Below, in pieces: positions 25,381 through 33,440 of a stretch of 64,000 nucleotides of DNA. How positions within the stretch are numbered: position 1 is the first letter of the stretch; each line of letters begins with the position of its first letter. The stretch is taken from the NCBI RefSeq assembly GCF_000725425.1, contig NZ_CP006019.1:372001-436000 (forward strand), read 5' to 3'. Source of the stretch: Palaeococcus pacificus DY20341 (GTDB lineage Archaea; Methanobacteriota_B; Thermococci; Thermococcales; Thermococcaceae). Made by a program: the position numbers and the translations under genes. Under the pieces are notes generated by a model. The model saw nothing but the letters and a program-made list of their open reading frames with translations. It did not search any database and was not told the DNA's origin.

Positions 25381-25408
25381 ATCGAACACCGATATCGAAT
25401 TTCGATAT
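25379..25408 (-). promoter_or_regulatory. PadR operator over the transcription and translation start
   Basis: ATATCGAA (25392-25399), a central T, and TTCGATAT (25401-25408) form a perfect 17-base palindrome. A third copy of the half-site, ATATCGAA, lies at 25379-25386 and overlaps the padR start codon. On the coding strand a TATA box (CTTTTTATACC, about 25412-25422) lies just upstream, so a bound dimer would cover the start of transcription. This is the expected layout for repression of the padR-MFS operon by its own product. Confidence 0.65.
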
Positions 25409-25454
25409 TGAGGTATAAAAAGTTTGCTAGCCAATGGGTTGATAAAAAGGAAAA

Positions 25455-25844
25455 TTAACTCTCAAGCACATGCTTTTCCAAAACATAGCAGTGGAAAGTT
25501 CCTTCAAAGACCTTCTCGTCCCTTTGGTTGAAAACTTCAACAAAAACAAGCTTTTTCTTTCCTAAATCCTCTTTGACTTTTGCCTTGGCTAAAAGCTCAT
25601 CGCCAACTTTCACGGGCTTGGTAAACTTTACTTCCGCCTTTCCAAGCACTACTGTAGGCTCGTTAACGGCCAGCATTGCTGCATAATCGGCCAATCCAAA
25701 AGTGAAGCCCCCGTGTACAAGGCCATACCCATCGACCGTCATTTCTTTCATGGTTTTTAGTCTAATCTCCGCATAGCCCTCTTCGATTTTCAAGGGCTCC
25801 CCGACCAAGCTTTTGGATGTCATCAAGTGTGTTCTCTGCTCCAT
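25455..25844 (-). CDS. Hotdog-fold thioesterase (PaaI-like)
   Basis: A 129-residue single hotdog domain: the long helix VHGGFTFGLADYAAMLAVN (His-Gly-Gly start and an acidic residue within) is followed by a four-strand sheet (AEVKFTKPVKVGDELLAKAKV, KKLVFVEVFNQ, VFEGTFHCYVL). PaaI/YdiI-like members hydrolyse acyl- or aryl-CoA thioesters. ATG 25844 follows GGTGATGCT. It stands alone upstream of the DUF2240 gene (divergent) and next to the padR promoter; the substrate is unknown. Confidence 0.8.
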   Translation of the reverse strand: MEQRTHLMTSKSLVGEPLKIEEGYAEIRLKTMKEMTVDGYGLVHGGFTFGLADYAAMLAVNEPTVVLGKAEVKFTKPVKVGDELLAKAKVKEDLGKKKLVFVEVFNQRDEKVFEGTFHCYVLEKHVLES

Positions 25845-25944
25845 AGCATCACCCAACAGTACTCTACCTCAGAGGTTAAAGCTCTAACTCCCGTCGAAGC
25901 ACAAAGGTTTTATCCTTTTTTGACAAGTTTAGTGTGGTGAAAGT

Positions 25945-26334
25945 GTGGAGAGTCTTAAGCAAGCTGTTGCCCTAAAGGGCTCAAACGAGTTTGGCAGGCA
26001 GGAGCTTGTGGCAATTTTATCATTCAAACTCGGCCTAATGGCTCCGAAGGAAGCGAAGGAGCTCATTAGTTCCGCTATTGAAGATGGCATCATTGAAGTT
26101 AGGGATGATACTCTTGTTGTCCATTTAGAGCGTGCAGAAGAAAAAAAGAGGGATGTATTCAAAGAGATGGTTACTTACATTGCTGAAGCTTTGGGCTGGG
26201 ATAAGGAAGAAGTTCTTGAAGAAATAAATGTATTTGCAGAGCGTTATGGAAATTTGGATAAAAAGCTTGTAGCTTACCTCTATGGCATTGACAAAGGTTT
26301 AGACATGTCAGTGTTTAAAGATATGATTGAATGA
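25945..26334 (+). CDS. DUF2240-family protein
   Basis: A 129-residue archaeal protein with two helical halves: a winged-helix-like first half (FGRQELVAILSFKLGLMAPKEAKELISSAIEDGIIEVRDDTLVVH) and a second helical half (VFKEMVTYIAEALGWDKEEVLEEIN...KLVAYLYGIDKGLDM). This matches the DUF2240 family, whose function is unknown. The GTG start follows GGTGAAA. It lies directly upstream of a Toprim protein and DnaG on the same strand, although the Toprim gene seems to have its own promoter. Confidence 0.75.
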   Translation: MESLKQAVALKGSNEFGRQELVAILSFKLGLMAPKEAKELISSAIEDGIIEVRDDTLVVHLERAEEKKRDVFKEMVTYIAEALGWDKEEVLEEINVFAERYGNLDKKLVAYLYGIDKGLDMSVFKDMIE

Positions 26335-26341
26335 CAAAATG

Positions 26342-26348
26342 TTTATAA
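26342..26348 (+). promoter_or_regulatory. TATA box of the leaderless Toprim gene
   Basis: TTTATAA lies with its centre about 25 bases upstream of the ATG at 26370, and no ribosome site precedes that ATG. Transcription would therefore start at or next to the start codon, giving a leaderless mRNA that continues into dnaG. Confidence 0.5.
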
Positions 26349-26369
26349 GCTCTTTTAAACCCCTTCATC

Positions 26370-26759
26370 ATGACGGCTATGTTGCCCGAAAACTATAAAA
26401 GATTTGAACTCCTTATAGAAAAATTGCGAGACTTTGGTGGCGTAATCATTGTTGAAGGAAGGCGAGACGAGGTGGCTTTAAGGAAATTGGGGGTCGAAAC
26501 GGGGATAATAAAGCTTTCCCGCTTACCACTGTCTGAAATTGCCTTAATCGCTTCGCAACATCACGAAGTCATGATATTAACGGATTTGGATAGAAAAGGT
26601 GAAGAGTTGGCAAAAAAATTGGCTTCCTATTTGGAAGGATACAAGTGTAGAGTAGACATGGAGACAAGAAAAGAGCTCAAGAGAATTGCAAAAAAGGACA
26701 TTAAGGGCATAGAAGACTTGTATGGCCTGTATATAAGGGCTATAAATTCCCGTTTCTGA
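26370..26759 (+). CDS. Small Toprim-domain protein (UPF0292-like)
   Basis: A 129-residue stand-alone Toprim domain, the fold used by primases, topoisomerases and OLD nucleases. The conserved glutamate is in IIVEGRRDEVALRKLG (around residue 30) and the metal-binding DxD in MILTDLDRKGEEL (around residue 75). A basic helical C-terminus follows. It is 21-102 bases upstream of dnaG, depending on the dnaG start, and almost certainly co-transcribed with it. A role with DnaG or in RNA processing is inferred from this context; the biochemical activity is unknown to me. Confidence 0.8.
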   Translation: MTAMLPENYKRFELLIEKLRDFGGVIIVEGRRDEVALRKLGVETGIIKLSRLPLSEIALIASQHHEVMILTDLDRKGEELAKKLASYLEGYKCRVDMETRKELKRIAKKDIKGIEDLYGLYIRAINSRF

Positions 26760-26861
26760 CCCCCTTTAGGAGGGATTAAATTGAAGAGGAAAAAGGTGGT
26801 AATGCAGCACTTACTTGAAAAAACCGCTAAGCATGCAAGAAAAAAAGAGGGTGGTGCTATC

Positions 26862-28181
26862 ATGGCAGGAAAAGATGAATTTGGAACGACAAAATATGTA
26901 GTTTACGCCGAATTTGAAGCTAACGGTGTTGTTGAAAGACCCGACGTTGTTGGTGCTATTTTTGGTCAAACTGAGGGTCTGCTTGGAGATGATTTAGATT
27001 TAAGAGAGCTTCAAAAAACCGGAAGAATTGGTAGGATAAAGGTTGATGTTCACACAAAATCCGGAAAAACCTATGGAACAATAACTGTTCCTTCAAGCTT
27101 AGATAGAGTTGAAACCGCTATTTTAGCAGCTGCACTTGAGACTATCGATAGAGTAGGGCCATGTGAAGCGAGAATAAGCGTCACAAGAATAGAGGATGTA
27201 AGAGCAACCAAGAGAAAGTACATAGTTGAGAGAGCTAAGGAAATACTCGAGAGCCTCATGGAGGAGGAAATTCCAGAGAGCCAAGAGCTTACTGACGAGG
27301 TTAAGAAAGCAGTTAGAGCCAAAGAACTAATCGAATATGGTCCAGAAAATCTCCCAGCGGGTCCGCATGTACCGTTCTCTGACTCAATTATAGTTGTTGA
27401 AGGTAGGGCGGACGTTTTGAACCTCCTCAAGCACGGAATTAAAAACGCAATAGCCGTTGAGGGAACATCAATACCGGAGACAATAATTAAACTCAGCAAG
27501 GAGAGAATCGTCACGGCGTTCACTGATGGGGATAGAGGTGGAGAGCTGATCCTTAAGGAACTCCTCCAAGTTGCTGATGTGGACTATGTCGCAAGAGCTC
27601 CTGAAGGAAAAGAAGTGGAAGAGCTTACTAAGAAGGAGATTGTTAAGTCCCTTAGGAGCAAAGTTCCAGCAGAGCAGGTCATTAACGACATATTCTACAA
27701 GGGGAAGAACTTCTATGAAGTAATCAAAGAGAAGAATCGCGAGAAAGAAAGGGCAAGCTATGAGGCTAAAGTAGAGAAGCCGCAAAAGCTCGTGCACCCA
27801 CAGCCTGCTAGGGAAGTTAGAGTAGAACCAAAGGCGGAAGTTAAAGAAGAAAAGCAAGAGCGCTTTGTTAAACCAATCCAGCGCGCTTCAAAGCCTTCAG
27901 AGCTTGACAAGTTTAAGGAGTACATAGAGAAGGTCAAAACTGATTCAGTTGCAATCCTATTGGATCAGGAAAACAACATGCTGGCAGAGATACCTGTTAG
28001 GGACTTAATATCAACCCTAAACGAAAAAGAAGGCATAAACACAGTAGTATTCAACGGAATAATAACTCAAAGGCTCATAGACTTGGTCAGTGAGAAGGGC
28101 GTTAAGTACCTCATCGGCGCCAGAAAGGCCAACGTCGTTAGAAGGCCCATAGATTTGAAGATACTCACTTTTGCTGAGTGA
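26862..28181 (+). CDS. dnaG: Archaeal DnaG-like primase / exosome subunit
   Basis: A bacterial-type Toprim primase homologue that in archaea is mainly a subunit of the RNA exosome. The N-terminal archaeal domain reads KYVVYAEFEANGVVERPDVVGAIFGQTEGLLGDDLDLRELQ. The Toprim core follows with IIVVEGRADVLNLLKHGIKNAIAVEG and TAFTDGDRGGELILKEL. A charged linker and a C-terminal domain (PVRDLISTLNEKEGINTVVFNG) complete it. ATG 26862 follows GAGGGTGGTG, giving 439 residues. A TTG at 26781 behind AGGAGGGATT is also in frame and would add 27 residues (466 in all); both have good ribosome sites. Confidence 0.93.
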   Translation: MAGKDEFGTTKYVVYAEFEANGVVERPDVVGAIFGQTEGLLGDDLDLRELQKTGRIGRIKVDVHTKSGKTYGTITVPSSLDRVETAILAAALETIDRVGPCEARISVTRIEDVRATKRKYIVERAKEILESLMEEEIPESQELTDEVKKAVRAKELIEYGPENLPAGPHVPFSDSIIVVEGRADVLNLLKHGIKNAIAVEGTSIPETIIKLSKERIVTAFTDGDRGGELILKELLQVADVDYVARAPEGKEVEELTKKEIVKSLRSKVPAEQVINDIFYKGKNFYEVIKEKNREKERASYEAKVEKPQKLVHPQPAREVRVEPKAEVKEEKQERFVKPIQRASKPSELDKFKEYIEKVKTDSVAILLDQENNMLAEIPVRDLISTLNEKEGINTVVFNGIITQRLIDLVSEKGVKYLIGARKANVVRRPIDLKILTFAE

Positions 28182-28216
28182 GTACCTTTCTTTTCTTATA
28201 CTTCATTATCTTTTCT

Positions 28217-28229
28217 GAAAAAATTTAAA
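28217..28229 (+). promoter_or_regulatory. TATA box of a leaderless small membrane protein gene
   Basis: The AT-rich run AAAAAATTTAAAT is centred about 26 bases upstream of ATG 28251. As no ribosome site is present, a leaderless transcript is likely. Confidence 0.35.
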
Positions 28230-28250
28230 TTCGAAATGGTCTATTATTGC

Positions 28251-28424
28251 ATGAAAAACGAAGATATCAAGCTCCTCCTTTTGGGTATTACTTTAATTCT
28301 CTTTGGCATAAGTCTAGAATTGGCTCCTTTCTCCAACCGTAGCTTGTTGGGCGTAGTTGTTTCTACATTTGGGGTTATACTTGCCTTTTTCGGTGCTGTA
28401 GAAACTTCAAGCGAAGAAGGTTAG
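28251..28424 (+). CDS. Small two-helix membrane protein, unknown
   Basis: A 57-residue protein, MKNEDIKLLLLGITLILFGISLELAP..., with two hydrophobic helices (about 7-24 and 33-50) separated by a short polar turn containing NRS and ending in an acidic tail. An ATG at 28236 is also in frame, but 28251 fits better with the upstream TATA-like box and a leaderless message. It sits between dnaG and gltX. Small membrane proteins like this are common in Thermococcales and no function can be read. Confidence 0.6.
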   Translation: MKNEDIKLLLLGITLILFGISLELAPFSNRSLLGVVVSTFGVILAFFGAVETSSEEG

Positions 28425-28474
28425 CTGGGCAAGGTTTATAACTTCCCATCCCTTTCTCCAATTAGGTGAGGAAA

Positions 28475-30196
28475 ATGAGTGTGGAAGAGCTTATATTGAA
28501 GTATGCGCTCATCAATGCCGTTCAGCACGATGGGAAGGCTAATCCCAAAGCAGTGATAGGCAAAGTCTTGGGAGAAAATCCTGAGTTAAGGCCAAAGGCG
28601 AGAGAGATTATCCCCCTCGTTAATGAGACAATTGAAAAAGTAAACGCCATGAGCAGGGAAGAGCAGGAGGCAAAGCTTAAAGAAATTTATCCCGAGTTTT
28701 TTGAGGTAAAGAAGGAGAAAAAGGAAGAGAAAAAGGGACTGCCACCGCTACCAAAGGCGGAGAAAGGAAAAGTGATCACAAGGTTTGCTCCAAATCCTGA
28801 TGGTGTTTTTCACTTAGGCAATGCGAGAGCGGCTATATTAAGCCATGAATATGCACGCATATATGGCGGAAAGTTTATTCTTCGCTTTGATGACACAGAT
28901 CCGAAGGTCAAGAGACCCGAGCCTATCTTTTATGAGTGGATTCTCGAGGACTTAGAGTGGCTCGGCATGAAGCCGGATGAGATTCACTGTGCGAGCGATA
29001 GGCTTGAGCTCTATTATGAGTATGCGGAGAAGCTCCTAAAGATGGGAAAGGCTTACGTCTGTACCTGCGACCCTGCGGAATACAAAAAGCTTAGGGACGG
29101 AGGAAAAGCCTGCCCCCACCGCGAGCTTCCTCCGGAAGTTCAGCTTGAGGAATGGAAGAAGATGCTTGATGGCACATACAAGGAAGGAGATGCGGTAGTT
29201 AGGATTAAAACCGATTTAAGCCACCCAAACCCTGCGGTTAGGGACTGGCCCGCTTTGCGCATCATTGACAATCCAAACCATCCGAGAACGGGAGATAAGT
29301 ATAGGGTTTGGCCCCTCTACAACTTTGCCTCAGCTATTGATGACCACGAGCTGGGTGTTACACACATTTTTAGAGGCCAAGAGCATGCAGAAAACGAGAC
29401 ACGCCAAAGATATCTTTACGAGTATCTTGGTTGGGAGTATCCGGAGGCGGTTCATCACGGAAGATTATCCATTGAAGGCGTTGTTTTGAGCAAGTCCAAG
29501 ACGAGAAAGGGAATTGAAGAAGGAAAATATCTTGGCTGGGATGATCCAAGGCTTGGAACGATTAGAGCCTTGAGGAGGAGAGGCATTAAGCCTGAAGCAA
29601 TTAAAGAGATAATCATTGAAGTAGGCCTCAAGAGGAGTGATACAACAATAAGCTGGGACAACTTAGCGGCTATCAACAGAAAGCTTGTCGATCCAGTGGC
29701 GAATAGGTACTTCTTCGTTGCGGAGCCTATTCCAATGGAGGTTAAAGGTTTCGATGAAGAGTTCATAGCGAAGATTCCGCTCCACCCAGACCACCCTGAG
29801 AGAGGTGTTAGAGAGCTAAAGTTCACCCCAGGAAAGCCAATCTACATCTCGAAGGATGACCTAGAATTGCTCAAGAAGAGCGAGTATATCCGCTTGAAAG
29901 ACCTCTTCAACGTTAAGCTCATAGAGGTAAGCGAGGAGAAAATAGTTGCGGAGTTTGACAGCGTTGAGTATGAGAAGGCCAGGGAGAACAGGTGGCACAT
30001 GATTCACTGGGTTCCCGAAGGAAAGCCCTGTGAGGTGTTAATACCAATCGGGGACGAGCTGATTGTTAAAGAGGGGCTACTCGAAAGCGATGCTGATGTT
30101 AAGGTGGACGAAGTAGTGCAGTTCGAACGCTTTGGCTTCGTAAGGATTGACGCCATAGAAGGAGAGAAAATCAAGGCAGTATTTGCCCACAAGTGA
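28475..30196 (+). CDS. gltX: Glutamyl-tRNA synthetase, archaeal type
   Basis: A class I synthetase charging tRNA-Glu (and probably tRNA-Gln in archaea, with later amidation). The 573-residue protein has the roughly 100-residue helical N-terminal extension typical of archaeal/eukaryotic-type GluRS. The HIGH motif follows, RFAPNPDGVFHLGN; the FDDTDPKVKRPEP loop and the KMSKS equivalent VLSKSKTRK are visible. The C-terminal anticodon-binding half is all beta, as in archaeal GluRS and GlnRS. ATG 28475 follows AGGTGAGG; an in-frame GTG at 28466 is part of that site. Confidence 0.95.
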   Translation: MSVEELILKYALINAVQHDGKANPKAVIGKVLGENPELRPKAREIIPLVNETIEKVNAMSREEQEAKLKEIYPEFFEVKKEKKEEKKGLPPLPKAEKGKVITRFAPNPDGVFHLGNARAAILSHEYARIYGGKFILRFDDTDPKVKRPEPIFYEWILEDLEWLGMKPDEIHCASDRLELYYEYAEKLLKMGKAYVCTCDPAEYKKLRDGGKACPHRELPPEVQLEEWKKMLDGTYKEGDAVVRIKTDLSHPNPAVRDWPALRIIDNPNHPRTGDKYRVWPLYNFASAIDDHELGVTHIFRGQEHAENETRQRYLYEYLGWEYPEAVHHGRLSIEGVVLSKSKTRKGIEEGKYLGWDDPRLGTIRALRRRGIKPEAIKEIIIEVGLKRSDTTISWDNLAAINRKLVDPVANRYFFVAEPIPMEVKGFDEEFIAKIPLHPDHPERGVRELKFTPGKPIYISKDDLELLKKSEYIRLKDLFNVKLIEVSEEKIVAEFDSVEYEKARENRWHMIHWVPEGKPCEVLIPIGDELIVKEGLLESDADVKVDEVVQFERFGFVRIDAIEGEKIKAVFAHK

Positions 30197-30359
30197 GCTC
30201 TTCTCTTTTTTCATTTCAGTTGAAATTGTGAGAACTTCCTTTCTCAACTAGCTATAATTTTACGAAATTTTAGTTCTCCTCGTCTTTTATTCACTTCCCA
30301 ATTTTGTCCAGAAATGCTTAAAAATTGTTTACTCATCTGCTACTCACGGAGGTGGAGTA

Positions 30360-31106
30360 ATGCTCAAAGTTGAGGATCTCAATGTCACTGTGGAGGGTAA
30401 GGATATCCTTAAAGGTGTGAACTTGGAAGTTGGAAGAAAGGAGTTTCACGTCATCATGGGTCCTAACGGAAGCGGAAAGTCAACCTTAGCCCTAACAATA
30501 GCAGGCCATCCAAAATATACTGTAAAAAATGGCAAAATATACTTTGAGGGGGAGGATATAACTGCACTGTCGCCAAATGAGAGAGCAAAAAGAGGCATAT
30601 TCCTGGCATTTCAGCATCCTGAGGAAGTTGAAGGTGTTAAAATTGTGGAGTTCCTTCAAACCGTGCTCAACAAGGTTAAAGGCGTTGACTTGGCAGAGGC
30701 CTACGAAATGATTATGGAAAAGCTCAAAGATGTTTGGTTTAGGGAGGATATGCTTGCAAGATACATAAATGTCGGTTTTTCAGGGGGAGAGAGAAAGAGG
30801 TTTGAAATTCTCCAAGCCCTTCTTTTGGAGCCGAAGCTCTTAATTTTGGATGAGCCCGACAGCGGCGTCGATATTGACTCATTAAGCGTAATATCGAAAA
30901 AGATTGAGGAGCTTTACGAAAAAGGGACGTCAGTTCTCTTGATAACGCACTACGGGAGAATTCTCCAACACCTAGATCCAAGCATCCTTAGAGTGCACAT
31001 TGTGAAGGATGGAAAGATCGTGATGAGCGGCGGGGCCGAACTTATAGGTGAGATTGAGGAGAGGGGCTTCCAAAAGATTTTTGAGGAGTGTGGATGCGAT
31101 GAGTGA
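30360..31106 (+). CDS. sufC: Fe-S cluster assembly ATPase SufC
   Basis: A 248-residue ABC-type ATPase that drives Fe-S cluster assembly with SufB. Walker A is GPNGSGKST, the Q-loop FQHPEEVEG, the signature FSGGERKRFEI and Walker B LLILDEPDSGVD, followed by the switch histidine THYGR. The length and the GERKR signature are typical of SufC rather than transport ABC proteins. The ATG follows GGAGGTGG. Its 3' end overlaps sufB by 8 bases. Confidence 0.95.
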   Translation: MLKVEDLNVTVEGKDILKGVNLEVGRKEFHVIMGPNGSGKSTLALTIAGHPKYTVKNGKIYFEGEDITALSPNERAKRGIFLAFQHPEEVEGVKIVEFLQTVLNKVKGVDLAEAYEMIMEKLKDVWFREDMLARYINVGFSGGERKRFEILQALLLEPKLLILDEPDSGVDIDSLSVISKKIEELYEKGTSVLLITHYGRILQHLDPSILRVHIVKDGKIVMSGGAELIGEIEERGFQKIFEECGCDE

Positions 31107-32427
31107 AACCTTAACGATTAAAGATGCGAAGGCCATTATAGAAAACCAAATTGAGGAGCTCGCAAAAAGGAATAAAGAGCCGGAGTGGGTGACTAAGCTC
31201 AGATATAAAGGTTTGGAAGCCTTTGAGACCGCTCCTTACAGTGATCCAGTGCTTCCAAATCTACTTGACTTTATAGCCAAAGCTGAAGAAGTTCCAATTT
31301 CTGAAATTAGGAGCCTAGAGGATTTGCCACCAGAGATGAAAGCCCTTTTGGATAGATTGGGTATAAGCGAGGTCGAGCAAAAATACATCGCGGGCCTGGC
31401 GGTTCAAAGCGACACGGGTGTTATCTACAATGAGTTCTTAAAGCAGTGGGAGAAGAAAGGACTAATCATGACCTCTATGGAGGAGGCTGTGAAGAGATTT
31501 CCAATAGTCAAGGAGCACTTTATGAAGCTTTTCAGCCCTGGTGAGAACAAGCTTACAGCTTACCACACGGCCGTTTGGAACGGTGGTGTCTTCCTCTATG
31601 TTAAAGAGGGCCTCAAAGTTCCATTCCCACTTCACCTGTTCTTCCTAATCCAAGAGAGCTCCTTAGCCCAAGCACCTCACATTGTGATCCTCGCTGAGAA
31701 AAACAGTGAAGTTCACCTAATTGAAGGATGTACATCGCCCGTTTTAGTTAAGCATTCGCTTCACTTGGACATGACCGAAGCTTACCTTCATGAGGGAGCA
31801 AGTGTAAAGCTCAGTGTCCTCCAGAACTGGCCAGAGTATGTCCACACAAGACCAATGACGCGGGCTAAGATAGGAAAAAACGCCCAGTTCATAAACACCA
31901 CCGTTGGTCTTGGAAGCGGAAAGTCCAACATAGCCAACCCCAAGTACTGGGTCGACGAAGGGGGTTATGTAGAGCTCAACGGCATACTTTTAGGTCAAAA
32001 AGACTTCTACGTCGATTTGGGAGGAGAGATGTACCTCCAAGGTAAGGGTGCGAGGGGAATAAATGCGAGCAAAGCTGTGATAATGGACGAGTCAACCGTG
32101 ATTACGCGGGGTATCATTCATGCCCAAGCTCCAAAGACAAAAGGGCACATAAGCTGTGACGCTCTGCTCATGAGCGATAAGGCAAAGATGGAGACTTATC
32201 CCGGCCTTGTATCGAGAGTGGACGATGCCGAACTTAGCCACGAGGCTGCTATTGGTAAGATAAAGGAGGAGGAGCTTTTCTACCTAATGAGCCGCGGCTT
32301 AAGCGAAGAGGAAGCGACACAGCTTATCGTTAGGGGATTCCTTGAGCCACTCCTTAAGGACATCCCAATGGAGTTTGTTGTCGAGATAAGGAAGATAATC
32401 GAGCTGGCGGTAAGTGGAGGAATGTAA
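31099..32427 (+). CDS. sufB: Fe-S cluster assembly scaffold SufB/SufD family
   Basis: A 442-residue SufB/SufD-family scaffold. The core right-handed beta-helix is visible (HIVILAEKNSEVHLIEGCTSP, AQFINTTVGLGSGKSN, GRGINASKAVIMDESTVI-type repeats), and the C-terminal region contains the conserved ISCDALLMSDKAKMETYPGL and AELSHEAAIGKI segments. ATG 31099 overlaps the sufC stop, so the pair is translationally coupled. Archaea commonly keep only SufB and SufC; no sufS or sufE lies nearby. The frame also extends upstream into sufC, which is rejected. Confidence 0.92.
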   Translation: MSETLTIKDAKAIIENQIEELAKRNKEPEWVTKLRYKGLEAFETAPYSDPVLPNLLDFIAKAEEVPISEIRSLEDLPPEMKALLDRLGISEVEQKYIAGLAVQSDTGVIYNEFLKQWEKKGLIMTSMEEAVKRFPIVKEHFMKLFSPGENKLTAYHTAVWNGGVFLYVKEGLKVPFPLHLFFLIQESSLAQAPHIVILAEKNSEVHLIEGCTSPVLVKHSLHLDMTEAYLHEGASVKLSVLQNWPEYVHTRPMTRAKIGKNAQFINTTVGLGSGKSNIANPKYWVDEGGYVELNGILLGQKDFYVDLGGEMYLQGKGARGINASKAVIMDESTVITRGIIHAQAPKTKGHISCDALLMSDKAKMETYPGLVSRVDDAELSHEAAIGKIKEEELFYLMSRGLSEEEATQLIVRGFLEPLLKDIPMEFVVEIRKIIELAVSGGM

Positions 32428-32571
32428 CCCTTCTATTTTCTTTTTGATTTGGTTTTAATTTGCTATGCTTTTTGTTCGTTTCTAAAACCCTTGATCTATG
32501 CTTGATATTTTATATTTGGACATTATTCCACATAAAAAGACATTAAAGGTCTAAAAGCTTCAAAACTGTTT

Positions 32572-32588
32572 GTTTTAAACCTAATGTT
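32572..32588 (+). promoter_or_regulatory. SurR-type redox operator upstream of the mbx operon
   Basis: GTT-TTA-AAC-CTAAT-GTT matches exactly the published Pyrococcus SurR consensus GTTn3AACn5GTT. It ends 8 bases before the BRE/TATA element of the operon. SurR is the sulfur-responsive thiol-switch regulator that controls hydrogenase and mbx genes in Thermococcales. Here it would link transcription of the sulfane-sulfur reductase to sulfur availability; activation or repression cannot be decided from position alone. Confidence 0.65.
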
Positions 32589-32596
32589 CTTTTAAT

Positions 32597-32608
32597 AAAG
32601 CTTATAAA
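32597..32608 (+). promoter_or_regulatory. BRE/TATA box of the mbx operon
   Basis: AAAGCTTATAAA is a strong BRE/TATA element in the 255-base gap before the operon. Transcription should start near 32632, leaving a leader of about 50 bases with GGAGGG before the first ATG at 32683. Confidence 0.6.
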
Positions 32609-32682
32609 CATATATTCTAAATCAAAGGTTAAAGAGGTTGAATGTAAAAAGTTTCAAATTTGAATTTACGGAGGGTTGATGA

Positions 32683-33189
32683 ATGGGAGAAGCAAGCAAA
32701 ATAAGCCGCTATCTCTACACCGTAATCGTGCTTTTTATAATTTGGATGTTCTTAACAAGCAGTTTAGACCCACAGGAACTTGAAATTGGATTGATACTTT
32801 CCTTAATCGTGGGAGCGCTAACGTACGAAGTCTTCACTGAAAAGGGTCTGGCCAACCTCCATCCAAAAAGGGTTGCCTATGCCATAGCTTACATACCCTA
32901 CTTCATCTGGGCTATGATTATGGCAAACCTTGATGTTGCTTACAGAGTTCTTCACCCTAAAAGGCCAATAAACCCAGGAATTGTTGAGGCAAAAACTGTT
33001 CTAAAGAACGACCTTGGAAAGCTCGCTTTGGCCAACTCAATAACTCTAACACCAGGAACGATAACGCTCGATGTTAAAGAAGATAGATACTTCATCCACT
33101 GGATCGATGTAACGGATGAGAGTGTTGAAGGTGCTTCTAAGGCAATCACAGAACCTTTTGAAAAGTTCTTGAAGGTGATATTCCCATGA
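32683..33189 (+). CDS. mbxA: Mbx/MBS subunit A (MnhE-like)
   Basis: First gene of the membrane-bound sulfane-sulfur reductase operon. The 168-residue protein resembles the E subunit of Mrp/Mnh Na+/H+ antiporters: two or three N-terminal membrane helices (YTVIVLFIIWMFLTSS, ELEIGLILSLIVGALTYEVF, YIPYFIWAMIMANLDVAYRVL) and a cytosolic C-terminal domain with NSITLTPGTITLDV. It forms part of the sodium-translocating module that turns electron flow into an ion gradient. The ATG follows GGAGGG, and the stop overlaps mbxB. Confidence 0.9.
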   Translation: MGEASKISRYLYTVIVLFIIWMFLTSSLDPQELEIGLILSLIVGALTYEVFTEKGLANLHPKRVAYAIAYIPYFIWAMIMANLDVAYRVLHPKRPINPGIVEAKTVLKNDLGKLALANSITLTPGTITLDVKEDRYFIHWIDVTDESVEGASKAITEPFEKFLKVIFP

Positions 33190-33440
33190 TAGGACTTGAA
33201 GTTTATCTCGTGCTAATAGGCATAGCGACACTCTTAAGCATGTATCGCTTTTTCAAGGGGCCAACGACAGTTGACCGCTTAGTAGCTGTTGATATCATGA
33301 CCACAATAACCACGGGACTGATGGTTCTCTTTGCGCTCTACTACAAGAGGGCAATATTCCTTGATGTGGCTTTAGTCTACGCTGTGTTGGCATTCTTGGG
33401 AGTGATAGCGTTTGCAAGGTACTTGGAGGGAGGACTATGA
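33186..33440 (+). CDS. mbxB: Mbx/MBS subunit B (MnhF-like)
   Basis: An 84-residue protein with three membrane helices, homologous to MnhF/MrpF (MYRFFKGPTTVDRLVAVDIMTT is the conserved loop with the Asp-Arg pair). It overlaps mbxA by 4 bases and mbxC by 4 bases (ATGA), so translation is coupled throughout. It belongs to the antiporter-like module of the complex. Confidence 0.9.
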   Translation: MIGLEVYLVLIGIATLLSMYRFFKGPTTVDRLVAVDIMTTITTGLMVLFALYYKRAIFLDVALVYAVLAFLGVIAFARYLEGGL

